Below, in pieces: positions 1 through 7,918 of a stretch of 64,000 nucleotides of DNA (position 1 is the stretch's first letter; every line of letters starts with the position of its first letter). Below the pieces are notes generated by a model. It saw only the letters and a program-made list of their open reading frames with translations, was not told where the DNA came from and did not search any database. Origin of the DNA: Hyphomicrobiales bacterium (GTDB lineage Bacteria; Pseudomonadota; Alphaproteobacteria; Rhizobiales; Rhizobiaceae); the NCBI GenBank assembly GCA_900472175.1, contig UCHD01000002.1, forward strand, positions 171,986-235,985, in the 5' to 3' direction. The translations under genes were made by a program, and so were the position numbers.

Positions 1-19
1 AACAAGCGAGGCTGATCGC

Positions 20-1126
20 ATGATCCCCTTTCTTGATCTCAAAGCACAATACGCCTCGATCAAGGATGAGATCGATGCGGCGGTCCTTGGCGTGCTGGCT
101 TCGGCACAATATGTGCTCGGTCCGGAGGTTTCTCAATTTGAAGAGGAGTTCGCCGCTTATTGTGACGCGAAACACGCCGTCGCCGTCAACACCGGCACAA
201 GTGCGCTCCACCTGGCTCTGCTAGCCGCAGGTGTTGGCCCCGGTGATGAGGTCATCACCGTTCCGTTCACCTTCGTCGCGACCGTATCGGCGATCTGCTA
301 TGCCGGCGCATTGCCGGTATTCGTCGATGTCGAGCCGGTCACGTTGACGATGGATCCCGCCAAACTTGAAGCCGCAATCACGCCGCGCACCAAGGCGATC
401 ATGCCTGTTCATCTGTATGGGCAGATGGCCGATATGGATGCAATCATGGCGATCGGCCGCCGCCACGGTATCGCGGTTATCGAAGATGCCTGCCAGGCGC
501 ACGGGGCGGAGTACAAGGGCCACCGCGCAGGCAGCATTGGCGTTTCCGGTTGCTTCAGCTTCTACCCCGGCAAGAATCTTGGCGCATGTGGCGAAGGCGG
601 CATTATTGTCACCAACAATGATGCACACGCCAAAACCATGCGCATGCTGCGGGACTGGGGCCAGGAGCGGCGCTATCACCATCTGGTGAAAGGATTCAAC
701 TACCGCATGGATGGCATCCAAGGTGCGATCCTGCGCGTAAAACTCCGGCATCTCGACGCCTGGACCGCTGCGCGCCGGACGCATGCCGCACGCTATTCTT
801 CTATGCTCTCCAATCTGGACACCGTGGAAACACCCGTCGAAGTCGCGTATCGTCGGCACGTCTATCATATCTATGCCGTCCGCTGCCGGGATCGGGACGC
901 CCTCCATCGCGCTTTGGAAGCCGAGGGTATCCAGTCCGGTCTGCATTATCCCATTCCGGTTCATCTTCAAAAGGCGCACGAAGATCTTGGATACCGGCCG
1001 GGGGACTTCCCGGTCTCGGAGGCTGCTGCACGCACGGTTCTGTCATTACCGATCTATCCTGAAATGACGGCAAGACAGGTTGAACAGGTGGTCGCCGCGG
1101 TGGAGCAAGACGCCTATGTCAGCTGA
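20..1126 (+). CDS. DegT/DnrJ/EryC1/StrS-family sugar aminotransferase
   Basis: A 368-residue PLP-dependent aminotransferase of the family that aminates keto-sugar nucleotides (the FdtB/QdtB/WecE type). The N-terminal 'IPFLDLKAQY' opening, the 'NTGTSALHLAL' cofactor loop, the 'EDACQAHGA' Asp segment and the Schiff-base lysine K185 in 'SFYPGKNLGACGEGG' are all present. Length is normal for the family. It is the first complete gene of a tightly spaced plus-strand set (acyltransferase, epimerase, second aminotransferase); bases 1-15 could be the last codons of an upstream gene ending in TGA at 13-15, too little to call. Context suggests synthesis of an amino-deoxy sugar for a surface polysaccharide. 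The exact nucleotide-sugar substrate cannot be read from the sequence. Confidence 0.9.
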   Translation: MIPFLDLKAQYASIKDEIDAAVLGVLASAQYVLGPEVSQFEEEFAAYCDAKHAVAVNTGTSALHLALLAAGVGPGDEVITVPFTFVATVSAICYAGALPVFVDVEPVTLTMDPAKLEAAITPRTKAIMPVHLYGQMADMDAIMAIGRRHGIAVIEDACQAHGAEYKGHRAGSIGVSGCFSFYPGKNLGACGEGGIIVTNNDAHAKTMRMLRDWGQERRYHHLVKGFNYRMDGIQGAILRVKLRHLDAWTAARRTHAARYSSMLSNLDTVETPVEVAYRRHVYHIYAVRCRDRDALHRALEAEGIQSGLHYPIPVHLQKAHEDLGYRPGDFPVSEAAARTVLSLPIYPEMTARQVEQVVAAVEQDAYVS

Positions 1127-1820
1127 CATCGCCTCCGTTGCCCGGATTGTTCAAGCGGTTCACGGCCGCCGCGAAATCCCTAAGGATCCGGACTTCCAGC
1201 GTGAACTCGCCGCCGAACTCAAGCGATCATACGGGGCCGCTGGCCTTGTCGAACTCTATGGCCGTTTTTCAGCCGGGGATGGATATGTCGACGCCTTGAT
1301 GCGCAAGGCGATCTGGCAGGCAGCCACGCGCCGATGCGGTGGCGGCCTGAACATTGGAAGCGGTGCCGGCTTCAAGCATCCCGAAACATTCGAGATCGGC
1401 AACGGCGTGTTCATCGGTGCACAGGCCTATGTTCAGGGCCGCTATGATGGAACATGCGTGATCGGCGACAATGTCTGGATCGGTCCGCAGGCGTTTCTCG
1501 ATGCGCGCGACCTTGTGATCGAGGAATGTGTCGGCTGGGGGCCGGGTGCCAAGCTGCTTGGTTCCAGCCATACTGCGGTTCCAATCGACGTGCCGATCAT
1601 CCGCACGGACCTCGAAATCAAGCCGGTCCGCGTCGGTGCATGGGCCGATATTGGAACCAATGCGACGATCCTTCCCGGTGTCACAATCGGCAAGGGCGCG
1701 ATCGTGGGCGCGGGAGCGGTTGTCGTTTCCGATGTCGCTCCATTCTCGGTCGTCGCCGGTGTTCCGGCAAAATTCCTGCGCTGGCGAAGCGACAGCGACA
1801 CGACGGTAGCCACATCCTGA
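1116..1820 (+). CDS. Left-handed beta-helix (hexapeptide repeat) acyltransferase
   Basis: A 234-residue protein whose middle and C-terminal parts are a run of isoleucine/valine hexapeptides ('IGDNVWIG', 'VGAWADIGTNATILPG', 'IGKGAIVGAGAVV') and the closing 'VAGVPAKFLRW', the hallmark of WbbJ/Maa/FdtC-type O- or N-acyltransferases. The start was placed at the ATG at 1116 because it overlaps the preceding stop and has GGAG at 1102; the frame runs 12 codons further upstream. Sitting between an aminotransferase and an epimerase, it plausibly N-acetylates the amino sugar made by the neighbouring gene. Acyl donor and acceptor are inferred, not shown. Confidence 0.85.
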   Translation: MSADIASVARIVQAVHGRREIPKDPDFQRELAAELKRSYGAAGLVELYGRFSAGDGYVDALMRKAIWQAATRRCGGGLNIGSGAGFKHPETFEIGNGVFIGAQAYVQGRYDGTCVIGDNVWIGPQAFLDARDLVIEECVGWGPGAKLLGSSHTAVPIDVPIIRTDLEIKPVRVGAWADIGTNATILPGVTIGKGAIVGAGAVVVSDVAPFSVVAGVPAKFLRWRSDSDTTVATS

Positions 1821-1836
1821 ACGTTGGGGACAGACC

Positions 1837-2814
1837 ATGAAAGACAAGCGGATACTCATCACCGGCGGCGCTGGTCTCGTCGGATCACACATTGCCGATC
1901 TCGTTGCTCTCGAGCAACCGCGCGAAATCCTGATCCTGGACAACTTCGTGCGCGGACGGCGCGAAAACCTTGCGCAGGCTTCGGCGGCCTTTCCACTGAC
2001 AATCATCGAAGGCGATATCCGCGATCGCGCGTTGCTGGAAAAACACTTCGATGGCGTCGATATCGTCTTCCATCAGGCGGCAATCCGGATCACGCAGTGC
2101 GCCGAGGAACCGCGCCTTGCCTTTGACGTTCTGGCCGGGGGAACATTCAACGTTCTCGAAGCGGCGGTTAAGGCCAAGGTGGAAAAGGTGATTGCCGCCT
2201 CTTCAGCGTCCGTTCTGGGTCTTGCGGACAGTTTTCCGACAACCGAGGAACATCACCCCTACAACAACCGGACAATCTACGGAGCCGCAAAGGCCTTTAA
2301 CGAAGGGCTGCTGCGCAGCTTTGCCGAAATGTACGGCCTGAACTACGTCGCCTTACGCTACTTCAACGTCTACGGTCCCCGTATGGATGTCTACGGCGCC
2401 TATACCGAAGTGCTGATCCGGTGGATGGAGCGGATATCGGCGGGCCTGCCACCGCTCATCAACGGGGATGGCAGCCAGACCATGGACTTCGTCCATATCC
2501 ACGATATCGCACGGGCAAACATGCTGGCGGCACAGTCTGATGTGACCGACGAGGTCTTCAATGTCGCGAGTGGGACGGAGACCAGTCTGCTGGAACTCGC
2601 GAAACTGTTGACCGGCGTGATGAACGCATCGATGGAACCGCAACATCAGGCGGCGCGGAAGGTAAACGCCGTGCCGCGCCGGCTCGCCGATACGAGCAAG
2701 GCCGAACGCCTCTTGAAGTTCAAGGCCGAGATCACGCTGGAAGATGGGCTTCGGGGCCTTGTCGACTGGTGGCGCAAGGAAAGAGTGCTGGAAATCGGGG
2801 GGCAAGCCGCATGA
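1837..2814 (+). CDS. NAD-dependent nucleotide-sugar epimerase/dehydratase (extended SDR)
   Basis: A 325-residue extended short-chain dehydrogenase. The N terminus carries the Rossmann glycine motif 'GGAGLVG' (residues 10-16) and the catalytic YxxxK is Y148/K152 in 'IYGAAK'. A Ser-rich 'AASSASVLG' precedes it, and 'RYFNVYGPRMD' is the substrate-binding stretch typical of UDP-glucose/UDP-GlcNAc 4-epimerases. Length fits GalE/WbpP-like enzymes. It lies 16 bases after the acyltransferase and shares an ATGA overlap with the following aminotransferase, so the two are probably translated together. The likely role is interconversion of a UDP- or dTDP-sugar for surface polysaccharide; specificity is unknown. 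Confidence 0.88.
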   Translation: MKDKRILITGGAGLVGSHIADLVALEQPREILILDNFVRGRRENLAQASAAFPLTIIEGDIRDRALLEKHFDGVDIVFHQAAIRITQCAEEPRLAFDVLAGGTFNVLEAAVKAKVEKVIAASSASVLGLADSFPTTEEHHPYNNRTIYGAAKAFNEGLLRSFAEMYGLNYVALRYFNVYGPRMDVYGAYTEVLIRWMERISAGLPPLINGDGSQTMDFVHIHDIARANMLAAQSDVTDEVFNVASGTETSLLELAKLLTGVMNASMEPQHQAARKVNAVPRRLADTSKAERLLKFKAEITLEDGLRGLVDWWRKERVLEIGGQAA

Positions 2815-3998
2815 GCCACACGCTTCCTCAGATTCCCGTCGCCAAGCCTCTCCTCGACGAGTTGGAGGTCGAGGCAGTCCGCCGCGTCGTGTTGTCCGGC
2901 TGGGTCACGCAAGGTCCGGAAGTCGCTGCATTCGAGAGTGAGTTTGCGGCTTTCGTTCAAACCGAACATGCCTGTGCGGTCTCAAACTGCACGACGGCCC
3001 TGCACCTTGCGTTGAAGGCTGTCGGGGTCGGCCCGGGCGACGAGGTCATAACCGTCAGCCATACCTTTATCGCAACGGCAAACGCCGTCCGGTATCTGGG
3101 TGGAATCCCGGTGTTCGTCGACATCGAAGCCCACGGGTTCAACATCGATCCCAATCTCATCCAGGCCGAAATTACCCCGAGGACAAAGGCGATCCTGTGC
3201 GTACACCAGCTCGGCATGCCGTGCGACCTTGCCAGGATCGTCGAGATCGGCCGGAGCAACGGTATTCCGATCATCGAAGATGCGGCGTGCGCCACGGGGA
3301 GCGAAATCCTCTGGGATGGGCAATGGGAAAAAATCGGCCGCCCGTGTGGCGACATCGCCTGCTTTTCCTTTCACCCCCGCAAGGTGGTCACCACCGGTGA
3401 CGGCGGCATGCTGACGACCGCGAATGCCGATTACGACCGCAAGTTCCGTCTCTGGCGGCAGCACGGCATGAGCGTTCCCGATACTGTCCGCCACGGCTCG
3501 CGCCAGGTCATCTACGAGGGATATCCCGAGCTTGGCTATAATTACCGCATGACTGATCTCCAGGCCGCGATGGGCCGGGTGCAACTGACCCGGCTGCCGG
3601 AACTGATAGCGAGGCGCCGCCATCTTGCCGAGTTGTACAGCCAGGAACTTCGCGATATTGCGTGGCTGGAAACACCGGCGGAGCCATCATGGGCGCGCAG
3701 CAACTGGCAAAGCTACTGTGTTGTGCTGCCACCGTGGCTCGATCAGCGCGACACGATGCAGACCCTGCTCGATCAGGGAATTTCAACGCGGCGCGGGATC
3801 ATGAACATTCACCGCGAAGAGGCCTATGCAGACAAGGCAACACATCGGGTCTCCGCAGGTCAGCTACAGCGAAGCGTGGTTGCGCAGGAAGGGTCGATTA
3901 TTCTGCCCCTGTTTGCGCAACTCACCGACGAAGAGGCATTTTCCGTCGCTGAAGCACTGCGCAAACTGTGCGTTGCGCCGCAAAGGGCGACCGGCTGA
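2811..3998 (+). CDS. DegT/DnrJ/EryC1/StrS aminotransferase, perosamine-synthase-like
   Basis: A 395-residue second PLP aminotransferase, clearly different from the first gene. It opens 'IPVAKPLLDELEVEAV', has the 'SNCTTALHLALKAVG' loop, 'IIEDAACATGS', and the Schiff-base lysine K191 in 'FSFHPRKVVTTGDGG'. The start at 2811 gives an ATGA overlap with the epimerase stop; a longer frame begins at 2769 but lacks such support. The closest family style is GDP-perosamine synthase/ArnB. Being last in the set and followed by a strong terminator, it closes the operon. A second amino-sugar or amino-uronic residue in the same polysaccharide is a reasonable inference. Confidence 0.88.
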   Translation: MSHTLPQIPVAKPLLDELEVEAVRRVVLSGWVTQGPEVAAFESEFAAFVQTEHACAVSNCTTALHLALKAVGVGPGDEVITVSHTFIATANAVRYLGGIPVFVDIEAHGFNIDPNLIQAEITPRTKAILCVHQLGMPCDLARIVEIGRSNGIPIIEDAACATGSEILWDGQWEKIGRPCGDIACFSFHPRKVVTTGDGGMLTTANADYDRKFRLWRQHGMSVPDTVRHGSRQVIYEGYPELGYNYRMTDLQAAMGRVQLTRLPELIARRRHLAELYSQELRDIAWLETPAEPSWARSNWQSYCVVLPPWLDQRDTMQTLLDQGISTRRGIMNIHREEAYADKATHRVSAGQLQRSVVAQEGSIILPLFAQLTDEEAFSVAEALRKLCVAPQRATG

Positions 3999-4056
3999 TC
4001 TCCTTTAATGCCGGTCACCTGAAGATCAACCGATGTGCAGTCTGCGTACACCTCTT

Positions 4057-4086
4057 AAACGCGCTCTTCCAAAGGGCGCGTTTTTT
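4057..4086 (+). terminator. Rho-independent terminator
   Basis: Eight perfect base pairs AAACGCGC (4057-4064) with GCGCGTTT (4076-4083), extended inward by four more pairs around a three-base loop, followed by a T run. It ends the plus-strand amino-sugar operon and sits between it and the convergent flippase gene. Confidence 0.85.
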
Positions 4087-4137
4087 GCTGGCTGCAGCAT
4101 TGGAAAGGAATATCTGCGGAGCCCCTTCGACGATCCG

Positions 4138-5646
4138 TCAGACCGTTCTGAGTACCCATTTTCTGATTGGCCGGGGAAGCATTTCCGGCGGCACAAGCCC
4201 GATCAGCATTCTCAACGAATACAGTCCGCTCAACAGGACGGCGAGTGAGCCCAGCGCGATGGCTTGCCAGAATGGCAAAAAGAGCGTCGCGCTGAAAATC
4301 AGCGCCGATGAGACGAGGAAGACCAGCCCGATCCTGAGATTGTCGGGCGACCAGCGGAATCCGGTGAGTTTGCGCGCGAAAAAGTAGATGAGCATGCTGT
4401 GCCAGAGGTAAAGCCCGAAAAATGCGGCCGCAGATCCGACCAGACCGACTTTTGATACCAGCAGCCAGGCCAGGCCGACATGCACTACGGTGGCGGCAAC
4501 TTCGGTCCAGAAGAAGACGGCCTGCTCGTTTTTCGCCAGCACGATGAAACCCATCGGCCATGCAATGATGCGAAGCAGCATTCCAAGGCAGATCCAGCGC
4601 AGGAGGTCCGCGGCGCCATAGAATTCCGGGGAATAGAAAAGCCGCATGACGACCGGTGCAAATGTCAACGTTGCCAGCACGCCGGGACCGGCAAGCAGGA
4701 TGCTGACCCGCGCCTGCTCATTGACCAGGCGGTTACAGGCTGCGTGGTCGCCAACGATTGCTGTCAGGCGTGGATAAAAGTCGGTGCCCATCGCCTGCAG
4801 GATGAAGCCGGCATAAAGGCTGCCAAGCGCCCAGGCAGCCTGATAGAGCCCGGCTTCGACGATGCCGCCATGCTGCAGGACGATGAGACGAACGGCATAG
4901 GCGCTGGCAAGGGTGAGCAAGCCACTCGCCATGAAGACAAGGCCAAGTTTCAGCAACGCTCCCAGTTCCTGCCTGAACTGTGGCGCGGACAGATTGGCGC
5001 TGCTTTGCGGCATCTTCCGGCTGTACCACCAGGAGAGAGCCAGCCCCACTGCAGCGATTGCGACAAGAGAGGGCGCAATGCCTTCAAAGCCGAAAAAATA
5101 GACAAGCGGAATGGTGACCACCGTTGCGAAAAATGCGGTCAGCAGGTTGATGCGGGCGAGCATCGAGATTTCCCGCATCCCCTGGATCATGGCGGTCTGT
5201 CCCGCCGACGCGAGCCGGAAGAAAATCGCAAGTGAGAGCAATGCGACGCTGACGGCGTGCTGGTGATCTCCGAATGTCAGCTCGGCGACCGGAAAAGCCA
5301 ATGCCGCAAGCAAGAGGGTGCCAACGATGCCCAGCACGATGGATATGCGTTGAAGAATGAAGGCGGTCTTGGCAATTTTTTCGGCATCTCCCGTTCCGAC
5401 CGCTTCGGCAATCTGACGCACACCGCTCGATTGAACGCCAAGGCCGGCAACGGCCTGAGCGATGTCGGCGATCGAGCTGTAAATCGCCATCAGCCCGACG
5501 CCCTCGGGGCCAAGGATGAGAGCCATTGCCTTGTTGCGGATGATGGAAAACCCGACCGTTATCAGGGACGATCCGCCGATCAAGGCCGTCGACTTGAGAA
5601 TTTGTGTGTAGGTTTGCCCTTCCGGGGGGATTTCGCGTGCATTCAT
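4138..5646 (-). CDS. wzx: Polysaccharide flippase (Wzx/MATE-like, MurJ superfamily)
   Basis: A 502-residue, strongly hydrophobic membrane protein made of many transmembrane stretches with short polar loops, as in O-antigen and exopolysaccharide flippases. Characteristic pieces are 'NKAMALILGPEGVGLMAIYSS' near the N terminus and 'LLSLAIFFRLASAGQTAMIQG' further in. Such proteins move undecaprenyl-linked repeat units across the inner membrane. It begins 6 bases after rmlD and is the last gene of the minus-strand export/rhamnose operon. The symbol is used in the general sense; the transported unit is not known. Confidence 0.85.
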   Translation of the reverse strand: MNAREIPPEGQTYTQILKSTALIGGSSLITVGFSIIRNKAMALILGPEGVGLMAIYSSIADIAQAVAGLGVQSSGVRQIAEAVGTGDAEKIAKTAFILQRISIVLGIVGTLLLAALAFPVAELTFGDHQHAVSVALLSLAIFFRLASAGQTAMIQGMREISMLARINLLTAFFATVVTIPLVYFFGFEGIAPSLVAIAAVGLALSWWYSRKMPQSSANLSAPQFRQELGALLKLGLVFMASGLLTLASAYAVRLIVLQHGGIVEAGLYQAAWALGSLYAGFILQAMGTDFYPRLTAIVGDHAACNRLVNEQARVSILLAGPGVLATLTFAPVVMRLFYSPEFYGAADLLRWICLGMLLRIIAWPMGFIVLAKNEQAVFFWTEVAATVVHVGLAWLLVSKVGLVGSAAAFFGLYLWHSMLIYFFARKLTGFRWSPDNLRIGLVFLVSSALIFSATLFLPFWQAIALGSLAVLLSGLYSLRMLIGLVPPEMLPRPIRKWVLRTV

Positions 5647-5652
5647 GGGTCT

Positions 5653-6570
5653 TCACGCCTTATGTCTGCCGGACGCCGGCGAAGGGGAACTGGGGTAATC
5701 TCTATCGATGATGCGCCGGACAACCGTTTCGACGCTTGATTGCCAGTCCGGCGCGCGCCATCCGAAAGCTCTTTCGAATTTGTCGGTCGAAAGACACGAG
5801 TTTGCCGGGCGTCTGGCCCTGGTGCGATAGTCGGAGGAAAGAATATCTTCGACGTCTGCCGAGGGGCCGCCATACGTCCGGCTGACGTCAAAAACATGCC
5901 TGGCAAACCCCGACCAGTTTGTCTCACCCGTCCCGCTGAGATGAAAAATGCCCGTATAGTGTTTTCCCGGATGCATCGCGACGAGCAGGATCGCCGTCGC
6001 CAGATCAAGAGCAGATGTCGGGTTCCCCCGCTGGTCGCACACGACACCGATGCTGTCCCGCTCGGAAGCGATGCGCAGCATGGTTCTGACAAAGTTGCTG
6101 CCGAACGGACTATAAACCCAACTTGTCCGCAGGATAATGTGGCGTGGATTGACACTGGCCACCGCGCGCTCGCTGCGCAACTTGGTATAGCCATAGACTG
6201 TTTTCGGCTCGGCCTCGTCGTCTTCCAGATAGGGATAGGGATCCGTTCCAGAAAAAACGTAGTCGGTGGACAGGTGGATGATCGGCACCCGCAAAACCGC
6301 TGCCGCCTCGGCAACTGCGGCTGCACCCGTGACGTTGATCGCATAGGCAAGATTGCGTTCGTCCTCGGCGCGGTCAACTGCAGTATAGGCGGCTGCCGAG
6401 ACGACGACATCAGGTTTGGAAGCGAGAATGATCTGTCTGACCGAGATGGGATCCGCAAGATCGAAATCCGGCCGGCCAACGGTGACCAGCTCGATGTCAT
6501 CCATGTCGGCGGCGGCCTCTACGAGGCTGGTAGCGACCTGACCCTTCGTGCCGGTCACCAGAATTTTCAT
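5653..6570 (-). CDS. rfbD: dTDP-4-dehydrorhamnose reductase
   Basis: A 305-residue reductase that performs the last step of dTDP-L-rhamnose synthesis with NAD(P)H. It has 'ILVTGTKGQVA' at the N terminus (RmlD typically reads GxxGQxG/A), 'STDYVFSG' at 101-108, and YxxxK at Y126/K130 ('YGYTK'). Full family length, no internal stop. The ATG at 6570 overlaps the stop of the upstream rmlB remnant (ATGA). It is intact although two of the four rml genes in this operon are broken, so its substrate must come from an intact RmlA/RmlB elsewhere in the genome, or it is on the way to loss. Confidence 0.92.
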   Translation of the reverse strand: MKILVTGTKGQVATSLVEAAADMDDIELVTVGRPDFDLADPISVRQIILASKPDVVVSAAAYTAVDRAEDERNLAYAINVTGAAAVAEAAAVLRVPIIHLSTDYVFSGTDPYPYLEDDEAEPKTVYGYTKLRSERAVASVNPRHIILRTSWVYSPFGSNFVRTMLRIASERDSIGVVCDQRGNPTSALDLATAILLVAMHPGKHYTGIFHLSGTGETNWSGFARHVFDVSRTYGGPSADVEDILSSDYRTRARRPANSCLSTDKFERAFGWRAPDWQSSVETVVRRIIDRDYPSSPSPASGRHKA

Positions 6571-6800
6571 TGTACTGCTGCCAAATAGAGGATGCGATTG
6601 ATCCTTTCCTGCTCCTTCGGTTCACCAAATATGGCTTTGGCAGGGAGATGATCTGCCCAGTTCTCACTGGGGCGAAGCGAAGGCAAATTGCCGGGGTAGG
6701 CCGGTTCGCTGGCGTAGAGGACCGTTTCGCCGGTTGAGACGCGATGCCGGTGAAGCGCTGAACCGATGAACGCCGCGCTTCCGGTCGTGGGAACGTTCAT
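6567..6800 (-). pseudogene. rfbB: Truncated, decayed dTDP-glucose 4,6-dehydratase (rmlB remnant)
   Basis: A 77-codon frame whose first half matches the N terminus of RmlB: 'TGSAAFIGSAL' stands for the family's TGGAGFIGSAL Rossmann loop (key glycine replaced by Ser/Ala), and 'YPGNLPSL' for the usual 'YAGNLASL'. A full RmlB has about 350 residues, so the catalytic T-D-E and YxxxK regions are gone. I cannot align residues ~46-77 with confidence. The frame is bounded by ATGA overlaps on both sides (rmlC stop, rmlD start), so translation coupling through the operon is preserved. It cannot be a working dehydratase. Whether the short peptide is made is unknown. Confidence 0.75.
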
Positions 6801-7375
6801 ACCTGAGCCTCCGAGCACATATCGAAAACTTCCGCTGTATCGAGGGACTGCGCCATGCGATCGTTATCGGAAAGCTGAAATGTGGAAGCGTTCATTGGCC
6901 AGATGATGCCGATATCAGGATCGTCAAAGCGTATGGCACGACTATGGCTGGCCGAATATGGGTTGGTGACTTTGTAAACCACCTCCGTATCGGGTTCGAG
7001 CGTGAGGAAACCATGCGCGAACCCTTTCGGTATCAACACCTGGTTCCATTTGGCTGCAGACACTCGCAGTGCGGTCCAATGCGCGAAGCTGGGAGAGCCT
7101 CGGCGGATGTCGACGGCGACGTCGAAGATGGAGCCTTTCACCACACGCACCAACTTGTCCTGAGCGTAGGGTGGCAGTTGGTAATGCAATCCACGCAGCA
7201 CTCCTGTAGCGATGGAGTGGGAGTGATTGTCCTGGACAAAATCGAGTGTCACGCCGCATTCGGAAAGGAGCTGTGCATTCCATGTCTCCGAGAAGGAACC
7301 CCTGTCATCCTCGAACTTCTGCGGGACGATTTCCAGTACACCATCTAGCCCTAGCGATTTGATCTGGAGGCTCAT
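6797..7375 (-). CDS. rfbC: dTDP-4-dehydrorhamnose 3,5-epimerase
   Basis: A 192-residue cupin epimerase acting third in dTDP-L-rhamnose synthesis. Visible family signatures are 'DDRGSFSETW' (23-32), 'QDNHSHS' (48-54), 'RGLHYQ' (61-66, with the catalytic histidine H64), 'VVKGSIFDVAVDIRRGSP' and 'PKGFAHGF'. Length is standard. The start at 7375 was chosen because it overlaps the stop of the upstream rmlA remnant (ATGA) and has GGAGAGAG in front; the frame is open 23 codons further. Both its neighbours in the pathway order (rmlA before, rmlB after) are broken while this gene looks intact. Confidence 0.93.
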   Translation of the reverse strand: MSLQIKSLGLDGVLEIVPQKFEDDRGSFSETWNAQLLSECGVTLDFVQDNHSHSIATGVLRGLHYQLPPYAQDKLVRVVKGSIFDVAVDIRRGSPSFAHWTALRVSAAKWNQVLIPKGFAHGFLTLEPDTEVVYKVTNPYSASHSRAIRFDDPDIGIIWPMNASTFQLSDNDRMAQSLDTAEVFDMCSEAQV

Positions 7376-7839
7376 GCTGCATCTCTCTCCACACCGCAGC
7401 GGAGATAGGCTACACCGGTGGTCTTTCCCGACATGCATGCCCACTGCGACTGGGGACGCCCCACTTCCAAGGCAATGCTCTTCGGGCAGGCGATCCGGAT
7501 ATCAACATCGGCCAAAGCGGCGGCGCCCTGCGGAGTGTCATATGTACCGGCATCAGACCAGGCATAGCTGCGGCCGTTGGGCAGCCCAAAGGATGGAATT
7601 TGTTCGCCGTGAGGAAGGGGCAGCCCGGAGACGGGGCTGTCTTCATAAAACGATGGAAAACAGGGGAGCTTACCCGGCGCGCAAGTGATGTGAATTTCAA
7701 GGCTTCCAGCCAGCATTCGAACGCCCACGGGATCATCGGTCACTGGTTTGTCGTAGGTCGGCTGTGTCTCTTTCGATGCCGGACGCGTCAGAGGGTGGAG
7801 ATGGGCGTCGCTCGCCCCGGCCAGTAGGAACCCCGTCAT
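7372..7839 (-). pseudogene. rfbA: Internally deleted, decayed glucose-1-phosphate thymidylyltransferase (rmlA remnant)
   Basis: A 155-codon frame that joins the two ends of RmlA. Its start 'MTGFLLAGASDAHLHPLT' follows RmlA's MKGIILAGGSGTRLHPLT but has lost the G-x-G-T-R nucleotide-binding residues; 'YDKP', 'MLAG.LEI' and 'LPCF' continue the match. The tail 'SYAWSDAGTYDT' and 'IACPKSIA' matches the RmlA C-terminal 'GFAWLDTGTHDS' and 'VACPEEIA'. RmlA is about 290 residues, so roughly the middle 130 are missing without loss of frame. The stop overlaps the rmlC start (ATGA). Nucleotidyl transfer is not possible with this motif loss. Gene order A'-C-B'-D matches complete rmlACBD operons. Confidence 0.78.
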
Positions 7840-7918
7840 TTTGAATGCCTTGTTTTCCCGTCCTGTTGCCCCAAATGGTTTGATCCATGCCGCCGGCCGT
7901 AACGCGATGGCCAGCTTT

